Counted from the first letter of the stretch, positions 8,389 through 17,283 are shown. The stretch: DNA of 64,000 bases from Flavobacterium azizsancarii (GCF_027980145.1 NZ_JAMZNK010000001.1:1-64000), one strand, 5' to 3'. Made by a program: numbers and translations. Notes: generated by a model from the sequence alone, not told the origin.

Positions 8389-9621
8389 TTAATTATTTGA
8401 AGTTATTGGTACAAATCCAAGCGGTACCTCGATAAATCGGGCGTATGCTTTTGAACGTACCTGTAATTGTTTGATTTTAATTATAGAAGTTGAAGTAACA
8501 TTTTGTGTCAAATCAACTTTACAGATCACTCCTTTATCTTTCGTATCACTTGGATCATAGGACAATTCTCCTTCGACTGTCATTTCGCTAAATATTTTAG
8601 CAATAACAGCCTGTTCGATAACCGTCGCAGATAAAGCTTGTATTGTTCCGTTTGGATTAACATCGATGTCATCAAGGGTAAACTCGACAAGTACATCATA
8701 AGCCAATCGAAACGCTTTATCAATCACTCTTCTTTGTGGGATGTAGTGATAATCATCATCAGGTTCACAAGCTAAAGGGCCATCTGAAAAATAATAGCCG
8801 GATTTTCTTTTGTGATTTCTAAGCGTTACAAAACCTTTATCGTGTATTGAACCTACATCATAAAGTTCAACAGGTACATCGACAATAAAAGCCGTAGTAC
8901 TTTTAATAGCACCATCACGAACGCGACCAGGATTAACCTGTACCGCTTTCGCAGCTAAACGACCGGCCAAAATTCCGATTGCGGCTCCTTTTGATGGAAC
9001 TGTACCAGTTCTCTTTTGTGAATCACCAATCATTACACCAACTCGATTATATGTTTTCGTGGTTAGATCAATCAAGGTTGACTTATCGCCAGAAAAGGCA
9101 TAACCTTCTAAGTAGACAAAAAATGGTGCATACTCAGTTTTTGTATAACTTTCAGCTAACAGCTGAGCTTTTGGTAATGCTAGCAAAACATCGCTATCGA
9201 TAGCCGTTTCAATAGTTGGCGTATAGTCAACAGAAGGATCGAAACTCACAAATAAACCAGAGATTGCACCGTTAGCGGCATCTAATAATTTTTCTGCAGG
9301 TGTCTTTTGAGTTGTTACATCAGGAGTAAAAAAATCACTAACTTTTTTACTGTTCGCAAATCCCATAATCCATAATGCAGTACCGCTTCCAACCTCGTTA
9401 TAAAACTCCTGAAGGAATTTATACAATCGGTAATTCCCAACACTTGGTAATATGCCCAAAGCTGCAACGTCAAGCATACTTTTTACTTCATAATCTTTCT
9501 CAAGCAAAAAAGTAGTACCTACAGCAACAGCGCTGGCCAATACTCCAAATGTGCCATCAGGACGGTTTAGAACCGTTCCGAGTTGGCCGTTTTGAAATTC
9601 AATTTCTACTCCTGGTAACAT
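8389..9621 (-). CDS. Contractile tail sheath protein (DUF2586-like)
   Basis: A 410-residue protein starting MLPGVEIEFQNGQLG, with a compact alpha/beta body (VLASAVAVGTTFLLEKDYEV) and a C-terminal sheath core including KSGYYFSDGPLACEPDDDYH near residue 275 and the conserved-type RRVIDKAFRLAYDVL helix. The C-terminal strand that interlocks neighbouring subunits is present. It fits the DUF2586 sheath-like family as I recall it. Shorter than Mu gpL (about 495), consistent with lack of some outer domains. It marks this as a myovirus-type tail. Confidence 0.82.
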   Translation of the reverse strand: MLPGVEIEFQNGQLGTVLNRPDGTFGVLASAVAVGTTFLLEKDYEVKSMLDVAALGILPSVGNYRLYKFLQEFYNEVGSGTALWIMGFANSKKVSDFFTPDVTTQKTPAEKLLDAANGAISGLFVSFDPSVDYTPTIETAIDSDVLLALPKAQLLAESYTKTEYAPFFVYLEGYAFSGDKSTLIDLTTKTYNRVGVMIGDSQKRTGTVPSKGAAIGILAGRLAAKAVQVNPGRVRDGAIKSTTAFIVDVPVELYDVGSIHDKGFVTLRNHKRKSGYYFSDGPLACEPDDDYHYIPQRRVIDKAFRLAYDVLVEFTLDDIDVNPNGTIQALSATVIEQAVIAKIFSEMTVEGELSYDPSDTKDKGVICKVDLTQNVTSTSIIKIKQLQVRSKAYARFIEVPLGFVPITSNN

Positions 9622-10200
9622 CTATTTTTCGGTATTAGTTTTGTAGTTATTTTTAGCATCGGTGGCCTCTTTTGCTTCCAATGCTTCAGCATCAGATTTT
9701 GCTTTAGCATCCGCAGCTTGTTTTGCTTCCAGTGCTTCAGCATCAGATTTTGCTTTAGCATCCGCAGCTTGTTTTACTTTCAGTGCTTCAGTATCAGCTT
9801 TTGCTTTAGCATCCGCAGCTTGTTTTACTTTCAGTGCTTCAGTATCAGCTTTTGCTTTAGCATCCGCAGCTTGTTTTGCTTCCAGTGCTTCAGTATCAGA
9901 TTTTGCCTTAGCATCCGCAGCTTGTTTTGCTTCCAGTGCTTCAGCATCAGATTTTGCTTTAGCATCCGCAGCTTGTTTTACTTCTAGTGCTTCAGTATCA
10001 GCTTTTGCTTTAGCATCCGCAGCTTGTTTTACTTCTAGTACTTCAGCATCAACATCAATCTCGTTGATATCAACTTCGATTATTTCTTCTCCTGGAGAAA
10101 CAACTTTTTTATCTGTCAATGTTTTTGCATGACTACGGGCTGTATCTTCTTTATAGAATTGTTGCCCATCTGATGTAGTGTAATGTTCAGCTATTTTCAT
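9622..10200 (-). CDS. Tandem-repeat protein before the tail sheath (Mu gp35 position)
   Basis: A 192-residue protein with three parts: an N-terminal segment (EHYTTSDGQQFYKEDTARSH), a short acidic linker (IIEVDINEIDVDAEVL), and seven near-identical 17-residue repeats plus one degenerate copy, each of the form KQAADAKAKSDAEALEA. It is highly charged, Ala/Lys-rich and should be a long single helix or coiled coil. The DNA repeats are 51 bases. Position between lysis genes and sheath matches Mu gp35. Function is unknown. The N-terminal portion is the likely conserved domain, and the repeat number is likely variable. Confidence 0.7.
   Translation of the reverse strand: MKIAEHYTTSDGQQFYKEDTARSHAKTLTDKKVVSPGEEIIEVDINEIDVDAEVLEVKQAADAKAKADTEALEVKQAADAKAKSDAEALEAKQAADAKAKSDTEALEAKQAADAKAKADTEALKVKQAADAKAKADTEALKVKQAADAKAKSDAEALEAKQAADAKAKSDAEALEAKEATDAKNNYKTNTEK
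9664..10044. repeat. 51-bp in-frame tandem repeats (about 7.5 copies)
   Basis: Copies of a 51-base unit built around GCATCCGCAGCTTGTTTT (plus strand) recur without interruption. Variation is mainly at a few codons that switch A/S, A/T, E/K and V/A. High identity between neighbours suggests recent expansion by slippage or unequal recombination. The repeat keeps frame in the leftward gene, so it is a coding minisatellite and not a spacer array. Confidence 0.9.
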
Positions 10201-10201
10201 C

Positions 10202-10714
10202 TTAAATTGATTTTTTGAATTTGTAAATAAGGTAGATCAGTCCCAGAGCAATCAGAAAAATAAATAACCTGCCACACCATACTTCTGTTTGTTGCCAGTA
10301 CGTTAGAGGTTTTTCGTAGGGAACCGGTATTGTTTTTGTTCCCTGCTTGTTTTCTAATATGTAAGTTTCTTTCCAGGAGGCGAAGAGCCGTTGCGCTTCT
10401 GACTTGCAATCAACGCTAAGTTTATTGTCCTGAATATTTACATCTGGTGGTTTTAGGTTTTTCCCTGGTGTTAAAATGGGATCTCCTTTTATCTTAACTT
10501 TTCCGTCAACACATTCTAACCATGCGCTATAATAGCTGCTATCTTTTTCGGTTAAAAAAACGGTGTCTTTTACAGTTACTTCGGTTGTAATTGTGTTTAC
10601 TTCGGTTGTTGTTGATAAAGGAACGCTGTTACTTTTGCAAGAAACAAGCGTTCCGATAAACAAAAACAAAAAACAGAAGTAAAATGAGCAGAGTGTATTC
10701 TTAATGTTTTTCAT
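10202..10714 (-). CDS. Lipoprotein with C-terminal membrane anchor, candidate unimolecular spanin
   Basis: A 170-residue protein. Residues 1-26 form a lipoprotein signal with lipobox LVSC (Cys 26). Residues about 146-165 form a single transmembrane helix (LFIFLIALGLIYLIY) followed by KFKKSI. An outer-membrane lipid anchor plus an inner-membrane C-terminal helix is the architecture of u-spanins such as T1 gp11, which fuse the two membranes at the end of lysis. It directly follows the endolysin and holin-like genes. The periplasmic stretch (about 120 residues) has no known motif. Function is inferred from architecture and position. Confidence 0.6.
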   Translation of the reverse strand: MKNIKNTLCSFYFCFLFLFIGTLVSCKSNSVPLSTTTEVNTITTEVTVKDTVFLTEKDSSYYSAWLECVDGKVKIKGDPILTPGKNLKPPDVNIQDNKLSVDCKSEAQRLFASWKETYILENKQGTKTIPVPYEKPLTYWQQTEVWCGRLFIFLIALGLIYLIYKFKKSI

Positions 10715-10738
10715 ATTTAAATGCTTTTTAAATAGGCT

Positions 10739-11197
10739 TTAAAATCTTATAAAACCTTTCATTTGTGATATTTTACGATCATATCTTCGTGCGACTTCAT
10801 AACCCTCACGACTTCCATCAGCGTTCGTGTTACCTTCAATTGTTTGCAGTTTGCCATTTGGCAGAATCTTTTCTACAAAGCCAGTGTGTCCATTGCCTTT
10901 ACCAAAATCCATAATAAAGAAGTCACCCGGCTGTGGTATGGTAACTCTCAGTTTTTCCATTTTATTAAACATTGCTAAAACACCGGCAGTTTTCGCCAAT
11001 GGATTTATAATGTCTAACTGTAATGATGCTTCTTTAACAGACCAATAAACGAAAGCCATGCACCACGCGTAACCTTTTCCTAATCCCACTGATTTTAGAT
11101 ATTTTTCAACCGCTGGCCCAGCATTGCTGTTTTTGGGTATTTCTTGTACGCCGATTTGGCTTTGGGCTATTTCAAGTGCTTTACTTCGTAGTGTCAT
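10739..11197 (-). CDS. CHAP/TIGR02594-type endolysin
   Basis: A 152-residue protein with a Cys-His peptidase layout: Cys 46 in YAWCMAFVYW, His 104 in GNGHTGFV, and Asn 123 in EGNTN. The N-terminus (ALEIAQSQIGVQEIPKNSN) is the usual lead-in of this family. No signal peptide, so export would depend on a holin. It should cleave peptidoglycan peptide or amide bonds during host lysis. It overlaps the upstream holin-like gene by 17 bases and precedes the spanin-like lipoprotein. Confidence 0.82.
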   Translation of the reverse strand: MTLRSKALEIAQSQIGVQEIPKNSNAGPAVEKYLKSVGLGKGYAWCMAFVYWSVKEASLQLDIINPLAKTAGVLAMFNKMEKLRVTIPQPGDFFIMDFGKGNGHTGFVEKILPNGKLQTIEGNTNADGSREGYEVARRYDRKISQMKGFIRF

Positions 11198-11480
11198 GGG
11201 GTTTTCCGTTTAATTGTTTGAACTTTTGCAACTCATCTACTAACTGCTGATTCACAAGCATTAACTCTCTATGCTGAATTTCCATCGATTTGATAGTATC
11301 GTAAGCTGCGGTCAATCTCGTTGCCATATCATCGAGTAAGTCTCGGTAATATTTTACAGCCGTTACGGCGTTATCAAGTTCAGCTGCTCGATCTTCTGCG
11401 AGCGATTTTCGTTTTGAAAAGAACCAGGTAATTAATGCTGTGAAAAAAACAGTTAGAGTTGGGTATACAAATTGTTCCAT
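11181..11480 (-). CDS. Small membrane protein with coiled coil, holin-like
   Basis: A 99-residue protein with one N-terminal transmembrane helix (YPTLTVFFTALITWFF, about residues 6-21), a basic patch (SKRKS) and a long predicted coiled coil. It heads the lysis cassette and overlaps the endolysin start. A single-helix protein with a cytoplasmic tail could be a holin or a regulator of lysis. The evidence is location plus membrane topology; there is no family match I can name. Confidence 0.5.
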   Translation of the reverse strand: MEQFVYPTLTVFFTALITWFFSKRKSLAEDRAAELDNAVTAVKYYRDLLDDMATRLTAAYDTIKSMEIQHRELMLVNQQLVDELQKFKQLNGKPHDTTK

Positions 11481-11491
11481 TTAATCGTTTT

Positions 11492-11540
11492 AAAAAAAAG
11501 GCTCTAATAGTTGGCTTTAAAAACCATTAGAGCCTTTTGT
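11492..11540 (-). terminator. Rho-independent terminator after the capsid gene
   Basis: Arms AGGCTCTAAT (11499-11508) and ATTAGAGCCT (11526-11535) form a perfect 10-bp stem, flanked by A and T runs on the two sides. It lies between the major capsid gene and the lysis cassette, so it may cut capsid transcription off from lysis or allow partial read-through, giving more capsid than lysis protein. Confidence 0.75.
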
Positions 11541-11562
11541 ATATTTATATCTCGTTTATGTC

Positions 11563-12486
11563 TTAAAGGATCGCTCCAATTTTCTCAGCTCTGAAAGGAG
11601 TTGCTAAGAAATAGTGACGATAAGCCAAATCATTTGTCTGACCAGATGGATTTGTTGCAGCTGGAGTAAAATATTGTTTTGTATTACCCGTCTTTTTTGC
11701 AACTCCTGTTAGTCCAAAAACTATTGACGCAACCTTGTCAGTTGCAGCAGGTACAGAGCCGTAAGCTTTCTTAACACCCGCCTCAGTATAGTACGGCATG
11801 TTTTCGTAGGTATATAAATGAAACCCTGCGATCTTCGGTGCCGGCATTCCCTCTGAATAATTAATCAGTTTATCACCAAAGTTTTTACGGTCTAGTAACA
11901 AATCATTCCAATGATCTTCACACAAAACCAAACGTCTATCCTTAAGCGGGAATTTACCGGCTTTACATGCTGCTTTGAATCTTACCAAATCATCATAAGT
12001 AAGTCGTAAACGAGTGCCATCCTTTAAAGGAGCATCAGTTCCATTCACGCCTGTAGCAAAAATTACTGGTGTTTTAGTAGCATTTGATTGTGGAGCAAGT
12101 GAGTGAATCGCTTTACTATATTTCTCAACCAGAATAGCTCTTACCGCACTTTTGGTAACAGTGTCTATTTTATCATAAGACGCTCCCAATATCTGATCAT
12201 CAGAAACCGTTACCACTTTGGTTTGATATTTATCAAGAGTAAACTGTAAATGACCATCTGCATATTCCTGAACAGGAATTGGATAAGTGTTATTGTTGAC
12301 TAATACTTCAACTTCGAAGTCTGTTGCAGCAATGTGAATAATATTTTGTTCAGTTGCTGTGCTTTCACCCAACTGACTAACATCAGCATCAAGTTCGGCA
12401 ACTCCATCTAACCATGGAGCCTGATCCGCTTCATCTAGGTTTTCGATCACGCGATCTAACCAAATTTCTGGGAAATTTAATGGCAT
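11563..12486 (-). CDS. Major capsid protein
   Basis: A 307-residue protein coded 3 bases after the protease/scaffold gene. It has an N-terminal extension, a central region with NTYPIPVQEYADGHLQFTLD, and a P-domain-like long helix region (YDDLVRFKAACKAGKF). The C-terminal section with YRHYFLATPFRAEKIGAIL fits a capsid subunit contact. This matches the Bacteroidota-phage counterpart of Mu gpT as I recall it. Size (about 34 kDa) and gene order protease, capsid are standard. Confidence 0.78.
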   Translation of the reverse strand: MPLNFPEIWLDRVIENLDEADQAPWLDGVAELDADVSQLGESTATEQNIIHIAATDFEVEVLVNNNTYPIPVQEYADGHLQFTLDKYQTKVVTVSDDQILGASYDKIDTVTKSAVRAILVEKYSKAIHSLAPQSNATKTPVIFATGVNGTDAPLKDGTRLRLTYDDLVRFKAACKAGKFPLKDRRLVLCEDHWNDLLLDRKNFGDKLINYSEGMPAPKIAGFHLYTYENMPYYTEAGVKKAYGSVPAATDKVASIVFGLTGVAKKTGNTKQYFTPAATNPSGQTNDLAYRHYFLATPFRAEKIGAIL

Positions 12487-12489
12487 ATT

Positions 12490-13449
12490 TTATTTTTTTG
12501 TGTTAAACAATTTTGCATACTCATCTGGTTGGGTAGTTTTAAAAGCCAACTGAGCATCCAGACTTAATTTTTGAAACTCTTCTTTAGTTGTGGCACCGCC
12601 ACCAACAGCTACCACTGTTTTATCTGCTAAAGTGGTTTTTGCCGGGATTGAATCCAGTGTCGTTTTAAGAATTGAAAGGCTCACGTTTCCAAGCGCTTCG
12701 AACTCTGCTCTTTTTGGAGCTGCAAACTTTCCCGCTGCCTGTCCTGCGTCTAGCGTTGCTTTTAAATCAGCAGCTACGGCATTGTCTTTTTCAGTTTGCA
12801 TGGCTAGTAATTTACCTTTGCTTTCTGCGTTTTCTAATGATAATTTCAATACAGCTGCCTCAACAGCTTCAACATCCACGTCGGGATTTGTTTTATCAAA
12901 ACTTAAAGCTGTTAGTACAGCCAGTGATAATGTGATTTTTTTCATATCGTTTTTAGGGTTTAATTCTAAAGTTTGGTTTTCGCCTGTAACAGGCTGTAGG
13001 GATAAACACAATTCTTTAACCTCTTCATCTTTTAAAAGTTCACCAGATTGGCTATAAAGACGTATTGAATTAGCATTTGAAGGAACAGCGACAATTGAAC
13101 ACTCATAAAGCTCACACTTAGTCATGATTACTTTATCACCAACAATTTGTAAATCTTCGCGATTAAACGTAATTCCCATTGAGCATGAATTGATAAACCC
13201 ACGATCAACTTTACCGGAAACAAATACAGCATCTTCATCATCTAAATCGAAAACAGGTTCGGCAAGTAGTAAGTCTTTATCAACTTTCACATTTTCCCAC
13301 TTACCCAAAACATTGCTGGTCGAGTTCCAATGTTGATTTAACATCATAGGATTTTTTTTGAATCGCTTCAAACTGATACCGGCAGTTACGATACTAAATC
13401 CATAACTATTGTCCTGAGTTTGATCGTTAAAAACAAATGGTTTTGGCAT
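12490..13449 (-). CDS. Prohead protease fused to scaffold-like domain
   Basis: A 319-residue protein. Residues 1-130 look like the HK97-type S78 protease: His in MMLNQHWNS near residue 40, Ser in GFINSCSMGITF near residue 93, and the ECSIVAVPSNANS strand near 120. Residues about 165-300 are Ala/Glu/Lys-rich and helical, like a scaffold, as in Mu gpI and its internal scaffold gpZ. The product should assemble the prohead and then process it. It is the first leftward late gene, with a 183-base divergent spacer upstream. Confidence 0.75.
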   Translation of the reverse strand: MPKPFVFNDQTQDNSYGFSIVTAGISLKRFKKNPMMLNQHWNSTSNVLGKWENVKVDKDLLLAEPVFDLDDEDAVFVSGKVDRGFINSCSMGITFNREDLQIVGDKVIMTKCELYECSIVAVPSNANSIRLYSQSGELLKDEEVKELCLSLQPVTGENQTLELNPKNDMKKITLSLAVLTALSFDKTNPDVDVEAVEAAVLKLSLENAESKGKLLAMQTEKDNAVAADLKATLDAGQAAGKFAAPKRAEFEALGNVSLSILKTTLDSIPAKTTLADKTVVAVGGGATTKEEFQKLSLDAQLAFKTTQPDEYAKLFNTKK

Positions 13450-13632
13450 AGGCTAAATTTTGTGATTATTACATTTTCTGATGGCAAAGATTAGCAGTAA
13501 AAAAGCCTTAAAAAAAAATCGTGACACTCGCTGAACTCTTATGTAAACTGACTTTATACACTTGTAAACTAGCTGAACATCTTTTTTTTTGACCGCCTTT
13601 ATTAAGTCAATTTTGCTTATAAAATCGATACT
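13450..13632. promoter_or_regulatory. Divergent late promoter region
   Basis: This AT-rich spacer separates the rightward terminase module from the leftward capsid/tail module, so it should hold both late promoters. Two copies of TGTAAACT (13542-13549 and 13563-13570) lie 21 bases apart, two turns of the helix, each near a copy of GCTGAAC (13530-13536 and 13572-13578). That is the form expected of a dimeric activator site, as Mu uses Mor/C for late genes. I see no convincing TAnnTTTG box. Confidence 0.45.
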
Positions 13633-14070
13633 ATGGCACTCAGAAAGGCGCAGGAAAAGGAGTATGCAAAATCCTTATATATAGGTGGAGGATTAACTCA
13701 AAAGGAAATAGCTGAAAGAGTTTCTGTCACCGAAAAGACATTAGCAAAGTGGATAAAGGAAGGTAAATGGGAAAATCTTAAAAAATCATTATTAACCACA
13801 AAGCAAAATCAGTTGTCATTTTTATATGATCAGCTCGACTTTCTGAATACTGACATTTCGAAAAGAGATTTTAAAGTCGCTGTAGGTAAAGAAGCCGACA
13901 CGATTATAAAAATCACCGCTGCAATTAATCGACTTGAAACTGAAACCTCAATTGGCGATACTGTAGAAGTTGCGAGAAACTTCATTGAGTTTGTGCGCCA
14001 ACAGGATTTAGAGCTCGCTAAAATAATCACCAACCTTTTTGATGTCTTCATCACTGCAAAAATGAAATAA
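13633..14070 (+). CDS. Terminase small subunit-like protein (DUF1804-type)
   Basis: A 145-residue protein whose N-terminus has a helix-turn-helix (YIGGGLTQKEIAERVSVTEK, then TLAKWIKEGKWENLK). The rest is helical and charged. It directly precedes the large terminase gene with stop and start sharing one base. In Mu-like phages this slot holds the DUF1804/small terminase protein that recognises the packaging site. Good positional and domain agreement. Confidence 0.72.
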   Translation: MALRKAQEKEYAKSLYIGGGLTQKEIAERVSVTEKTLAKWIKEGKWENLKKSLLTTKQNQLSFLYDQLDFLNTDISKRDFKVAVGKEADTIIKITAAINRLETETSIGDTVEVARNFIEFVRQQDLELAKIITNLFDVFITAKMK

Positions 14071-15599
14071 TGGCCAGCGCAGAAGATAAAAAGTACTATG
14101 AATTATGGCAGCAGTTTCGGGAAAACACCCGAAAGGCAACACCTATTGATTTAACGGAAAGTCTTGTAGACAAACAAAACCGTATTGCCAAACTGGAGAA
14201 AAATCCGGAACAATGGTTCAAATACTATTTTCCAAATTTTTACACATCAGAACCGGCACCATTCCATATTGCGGCTACTAAGAGGATTTTAAAAAATCCC
14301 GAATGGTATGAGGTTCGTTCCTGGTCTCGTGAGCTTTCAAAGACTGGGCGTACAATGATGGAAGTTCTTTATCTGGCAATGACCGGTAAAAAGAAAAACA
14401 TTCTGTTAGTTTCCAGTACTTACGATAATGCTGAACGTTTATTACTGCCATATAAATCCATCTTAGAAGCCAATAACAGAATTATAAATGATTATGGCGA
14501 ACAGGAAAGTTTAGGAAGCTGGGAAGCAGGCGAATTTGTAACTAAAAAAGGTGTTTCGTTCCGTGCCCTGGGCGCAGGACAGTCACCCCGTGGAACTCGT
14601 AAAGACGAGGTACGTCCTGACTGCATTTTGATTGATGATATTGATACAGACGAAGAATGTCGTAATGCAGCTAGAATAAAAGCAAAAGTAAAATGGTTGG
14701 AAGAGGCCTTATATGGTACACGTTCAATCTCTAATCCTTTATTGTGGATTGCCTGCGGTAATATTATTGCAAAATATTGCTGTATTACTGAAATGGCAAA
14801 GGTTTCAGACTTTCACGAGATCATAAACATTCGTGACAAAAATGGAGTTTCTACATGGCCACAAAAGAACACCGAAGCATTAATCGATCGTGCGCTTTCT
14901 AAAATATCCTGGACAGCTCAGCAAAAAGAATATTACAACAATCCTGTTGCTGATGGTGATGTATTTAAAGAGATTATTTACGGTAAATGTCCGCCTTTGA
15001 GTTCTTGTGATTCTGTCCTGGCTTATGCTGACCCGTCAACATCTAATAAAGACAAAGGAGCGAGTAAACAAGCCTCCTATAAATCTGTCGGTATTATTGG
15101 TAAAAAAGGCGCTAAGCGTTACTTATACAAAGTTTGGCTTAAGCAAACTAATAATGCAACTTTCGTTAGTTGGCTTTTTGAAGCTTACGATTACCTGGTG
15201 CAAAACAAGGTAGATATCAAACGAATTTACATTGAAAACAATTCACTACAAGACCCGCATTACGAGCAAGTGATCACTCCTGAAATCAAAAAGAGAAATA
15301 AGGAAATGGATGTGTATTTACCAATAACAGAAGACACCCGTAAAAAACCGGACAAGTTTTTTAGGATCGAGGGTACGCTGGAACCAATTCACTCAAAAGG
15401 AAACCTGATTTTCAATATTGATGAAAAAACAAACCCGGACATGGTTGTTATGGAGGGTCAAATGTTAGGTGTCGAAGAGAATGCAAAAACAATGGACGGC
15501 CCCGATATGTTAGAAGGTGGTTGTTGGCTTTTAGAAAATAAAACAGTTCCTATGGAAGGCGGTTACTCTTATGGTTCTGTTAGTAATAGAAAATATTAA
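14070..15599 (+). CDS. Terminase large subunit (Mu gp28-like)
   Basis: A 509-residue packaging motor. An atypical Walker A-like segment, SRELSKTGRTMMEVL, lies near residue 88; the Walker B strand CILIDDIDTDEE is near residue 186. The C-terminal RNase H-like nuclease begins with YADPSTSNKDKG near residue 318. It pumps phage (and, in Mu, some flanking host) DNA into proheads and cuts it. Length and motif order fit. The missing canonical GxGKT loop is common in Mu-type large terminases. Confidence 0.85.
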   Translation: MASAEDKKYYELWQQFRENTRKATPIDLTESLVDKQNRIAKLEKNPEQWFKYYFPNFYTSEPAPFHIAATKRILKNPEWYEVRSWSRELSKTGRTMMEVLYLAMTGKKKNILLVSSTYDNAERLLLPYKSILEANNRIINDYGEQESLGSWEAGEFVTKKGVSFRALGAGQSPRGTRKDEVRPDCILIDDIDTDEECRNAARIKAKVKWLEEALYGTRSISNPLLWIACGNIIAKYCCITEMAKVSDFHEIINIRDKNGVSTWPQKNTEALIDRALSKISWTAQQKEYYNNPVADGDVFKEIIYGKCPPLSSCDSVLAYADPSTSNKDKGASKQASYKSVGIIGKKGAKRYLYKVWLKQTNNATFVSWLFEAYDYLVQNKVDIKRIYIENNSLQDPHYEQVITPEIKKRNKEMDVYLPITEDTRKKPDKFFRIEGTLEPIHSKGNLIFNIDEKTNPDMVVMEGQMLGVEENAKTMDGPDMLEGGCWLLENKTVPMEGGYSYGSVSNRKY

Positions 15600-15604
15600 A
15601 AATT

Positions 15605-16027
15605 ATGTTTTTAGAAAAAGACGATTTAGGAAGTGCCATATACGGCTATCAGGTAGACCAGATTACCGAAGGAAATGACGATTTAGTATTGCAGGCAATT
15701 GGCGCAGCAATTCAGGAAGTTGGGGGCTATTTGTCCGGTGCATCATCTTATGACGTTCCTGCCATTTTTGCAACTACCGGAACCGCTAGAAACGCTTTGA
15801 TTCTAACACACACCGTCACCGTTGCAAAATGGTATTTGGTAGAGTTGTGCAATGCTGATATCATATATGAGCAAGCAAAAGAAAGATATGACAGGGCTGT
15901 GTCCTGGTTAATTAAATTATCAAAAGGAACTGTCATTTTAGACCTTCCCACAATTCCAATTAATGAACAGGAAGATGAATTGGACACATTCGGTTGGGGG
16001 TCAAGAACAAAATTTAATCACGAGTAA
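15605..16027 (+). CDS. DUF1320-type head-completion protein (Mu gp36-like)
   Basis: A 140-residue helical protein starting MFLEKDDLGSAIYGYQVDQI, with a helix bundle ending in YDRAVSWLIKLSKGTVIL, the pattern of DUF1320/gp36 connector proteins that sit between portal and tail. In Mu this gene is downstream with gp37, but here it lies between terminase and portal. Close packing (5 and 2 bases) supports co-transcription. Confidence 0.65.
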   Translation: MFLEKDDLGSAIYGYQVDQITEGNDDLVLQAIGAAIQEVGGYLSGASSYDVPAIFATTGTARNALILTHTVTVAKWYLVELCNADIIYEQAKERYDRAVSWLIKLSKGTVILDLPTIPINEQEDELDTFGWGSRTKFNHE

Positions 16028-16029
16028 AA

Positions 16030-17283
16030 ATGGCAAGTAGAAAAGTTAGATCACTAGCACGTAAAAATATAGAATTGGCCGCAAAAACAACAACTGTAAA
16101 ATCAGGTTCTCCCGGCTTAGTTAATCAAATTATACCGGTTGCTATGTCTCGCGTTCGTCAGGACGTGTTGACATGGAATACAGCATTAACAATGGCGCGT
16201 AAGCCTGAAAAGCCAAAGCGTTTTCTCTTGATGAATTTATACGATGAAATTTTCATCGATGGCTTATTGCGCTCTCAGGTCGGAAACCGTTTTTTAAAAT
16301 CATTAGCATGCAACTTTCAAATAACTGATAAAGCAGGAAAAGTTAACGAAGAGGTAACCAATTTTTTGCAGGATAAAATTTGGGTTAATGAGATTAACAA
16401 AGCAATTTTAGGAACGGTTACACATGGTCATTCTGTTATAGAGTTGGATTGGATTAAAAAACTAAATAATCAAGAGGTTACAGAACCGCAATTGGGAGCC
16501 AAACTTTTAAAAAGGCAAAACATCGATCCAAAAGAAGGAATTTTCTATCCTGATTACAGGGATGACAAAGGAACTGCATATCGTGAAATGCGGGAGTTTG
16601 GAACCTGGCTTTTAGAGTTTGGAGATACTGAGGATTTAGGTTTGATGAACTGTGCTGTACCGCACGTTTTATTCAAGCGTTTTGCACAATCATGTTGGTC
16701 TGAGCTTTGCGAGATTGCCGGCATTCCGCCACGTGTTATGAAAACTGACACGCAAAATATTGCTATGCTTCGAAGAGCTGAGCGAATGATGAAAGAAATG
16801 GGTGCCGCTGCTTGGTTTATTATTGACGAAAACGAAAAGTTCGAATGGGCAGAAGCCACGAAAACGGATGGCGCTGTTTATGATAATTTAATGAAATTTT
16901 GTAACAACGAACTTTCAATGCTTTTCAATGGCGCTGTAATGGGTCAGGACACCAAAAACGGGAGCCGATCTAAAGAAACTTCAATGCAGGAAACATTACA
17001 AACGTTAGTTGATAGTGATCTCTCACTTATTGAGCAATATTGGAATGCGGTTGTTATTCCTGCGTTGATCAACATCGGTATCATATCAGGTGAATGTGTT
17101 TTCTCATATCCTGAAACCGAAGATATAGCCCAATTGTGGTCAATGACTAAAGAAGCTATGCAGTACTATGAACTGGATATCGAATGGATGAACTCGACTT
17201 TTGGTTTGAAAATATTAAAACCTAAAGAGGTGGCGGTGGCTCCAGGTGCAAATCTTTCATTTGGTGAAAGTTTTTTCGTTTAA
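16030..17283 (+). CDS. Portal protein (DUF935, Mu gp29-like)
   Basis: A 417-residue protein with DUF935 features: FLLMNLYDEIFIDGLLRSQV near residue 60, GHSVIELDW near 135, FGTWLLEFGDTEDLGLMN near 190, and RYAQ-type portal-core text replaced by KRFAQSCWSELCEIAGIPPR near 215. It forms the dodecameric channel for DNA. The reading frame stops right after a T TTT TTC slippery heptamer (17271-17277); in the -1 frame the protein would run on into MuF (see 17268-18161). Both lengths may be made. Confidence 0.85.
   Translation: MASRKVRSLARKNIELAAKTTTVKSGSPGLVNQIIPVAMSRVRQDVLTWNTALTMARKPEKPKRFLLMNLYDEIFIDGLLRSQVGNRFLKSLACNFQITDKAGKVNEEVTNFLQDKIWVNEINKAILGTVTHGHSVIELDWIKKLNNQEVTEPQLGAKLLKRQNIDPKEGIFYPDYRDDKGTAYREMREFGTWLLEFGDTEDLGLMNCAVPHVLFKRFAQSCWSELCEIAGIPPRVMKTDTQNIAMLRRAERMMKEMGAAAWFIIDENEKFEWAEATKTDGAVYDNLMKFCNNELSMLFNGAVMGQDTKNGSRSKETSMQETLQTLVDSDLSLIEQYWNAVVIPALINIGIISGECVFSYPETEDIAQLWSMTKEAMQYYELDIEWMNSTFGLKILKPKEVAVAPGANLSFGESFFV

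Noticed and set aside
9664..10044. CRISPR-like array
   Set aside because: Units are contiguous and near identical with no unique spacers, and keep a protein frame.
9662..10132. Long plus-strand reading frames of repetitive Ala/Ser/Phe sequence over the repeat gene
   Set aside because: They mirror the 51-base repeat; the minus frame has a proper phage context, start and spacing, and the plus products are low-complexity artefacts.
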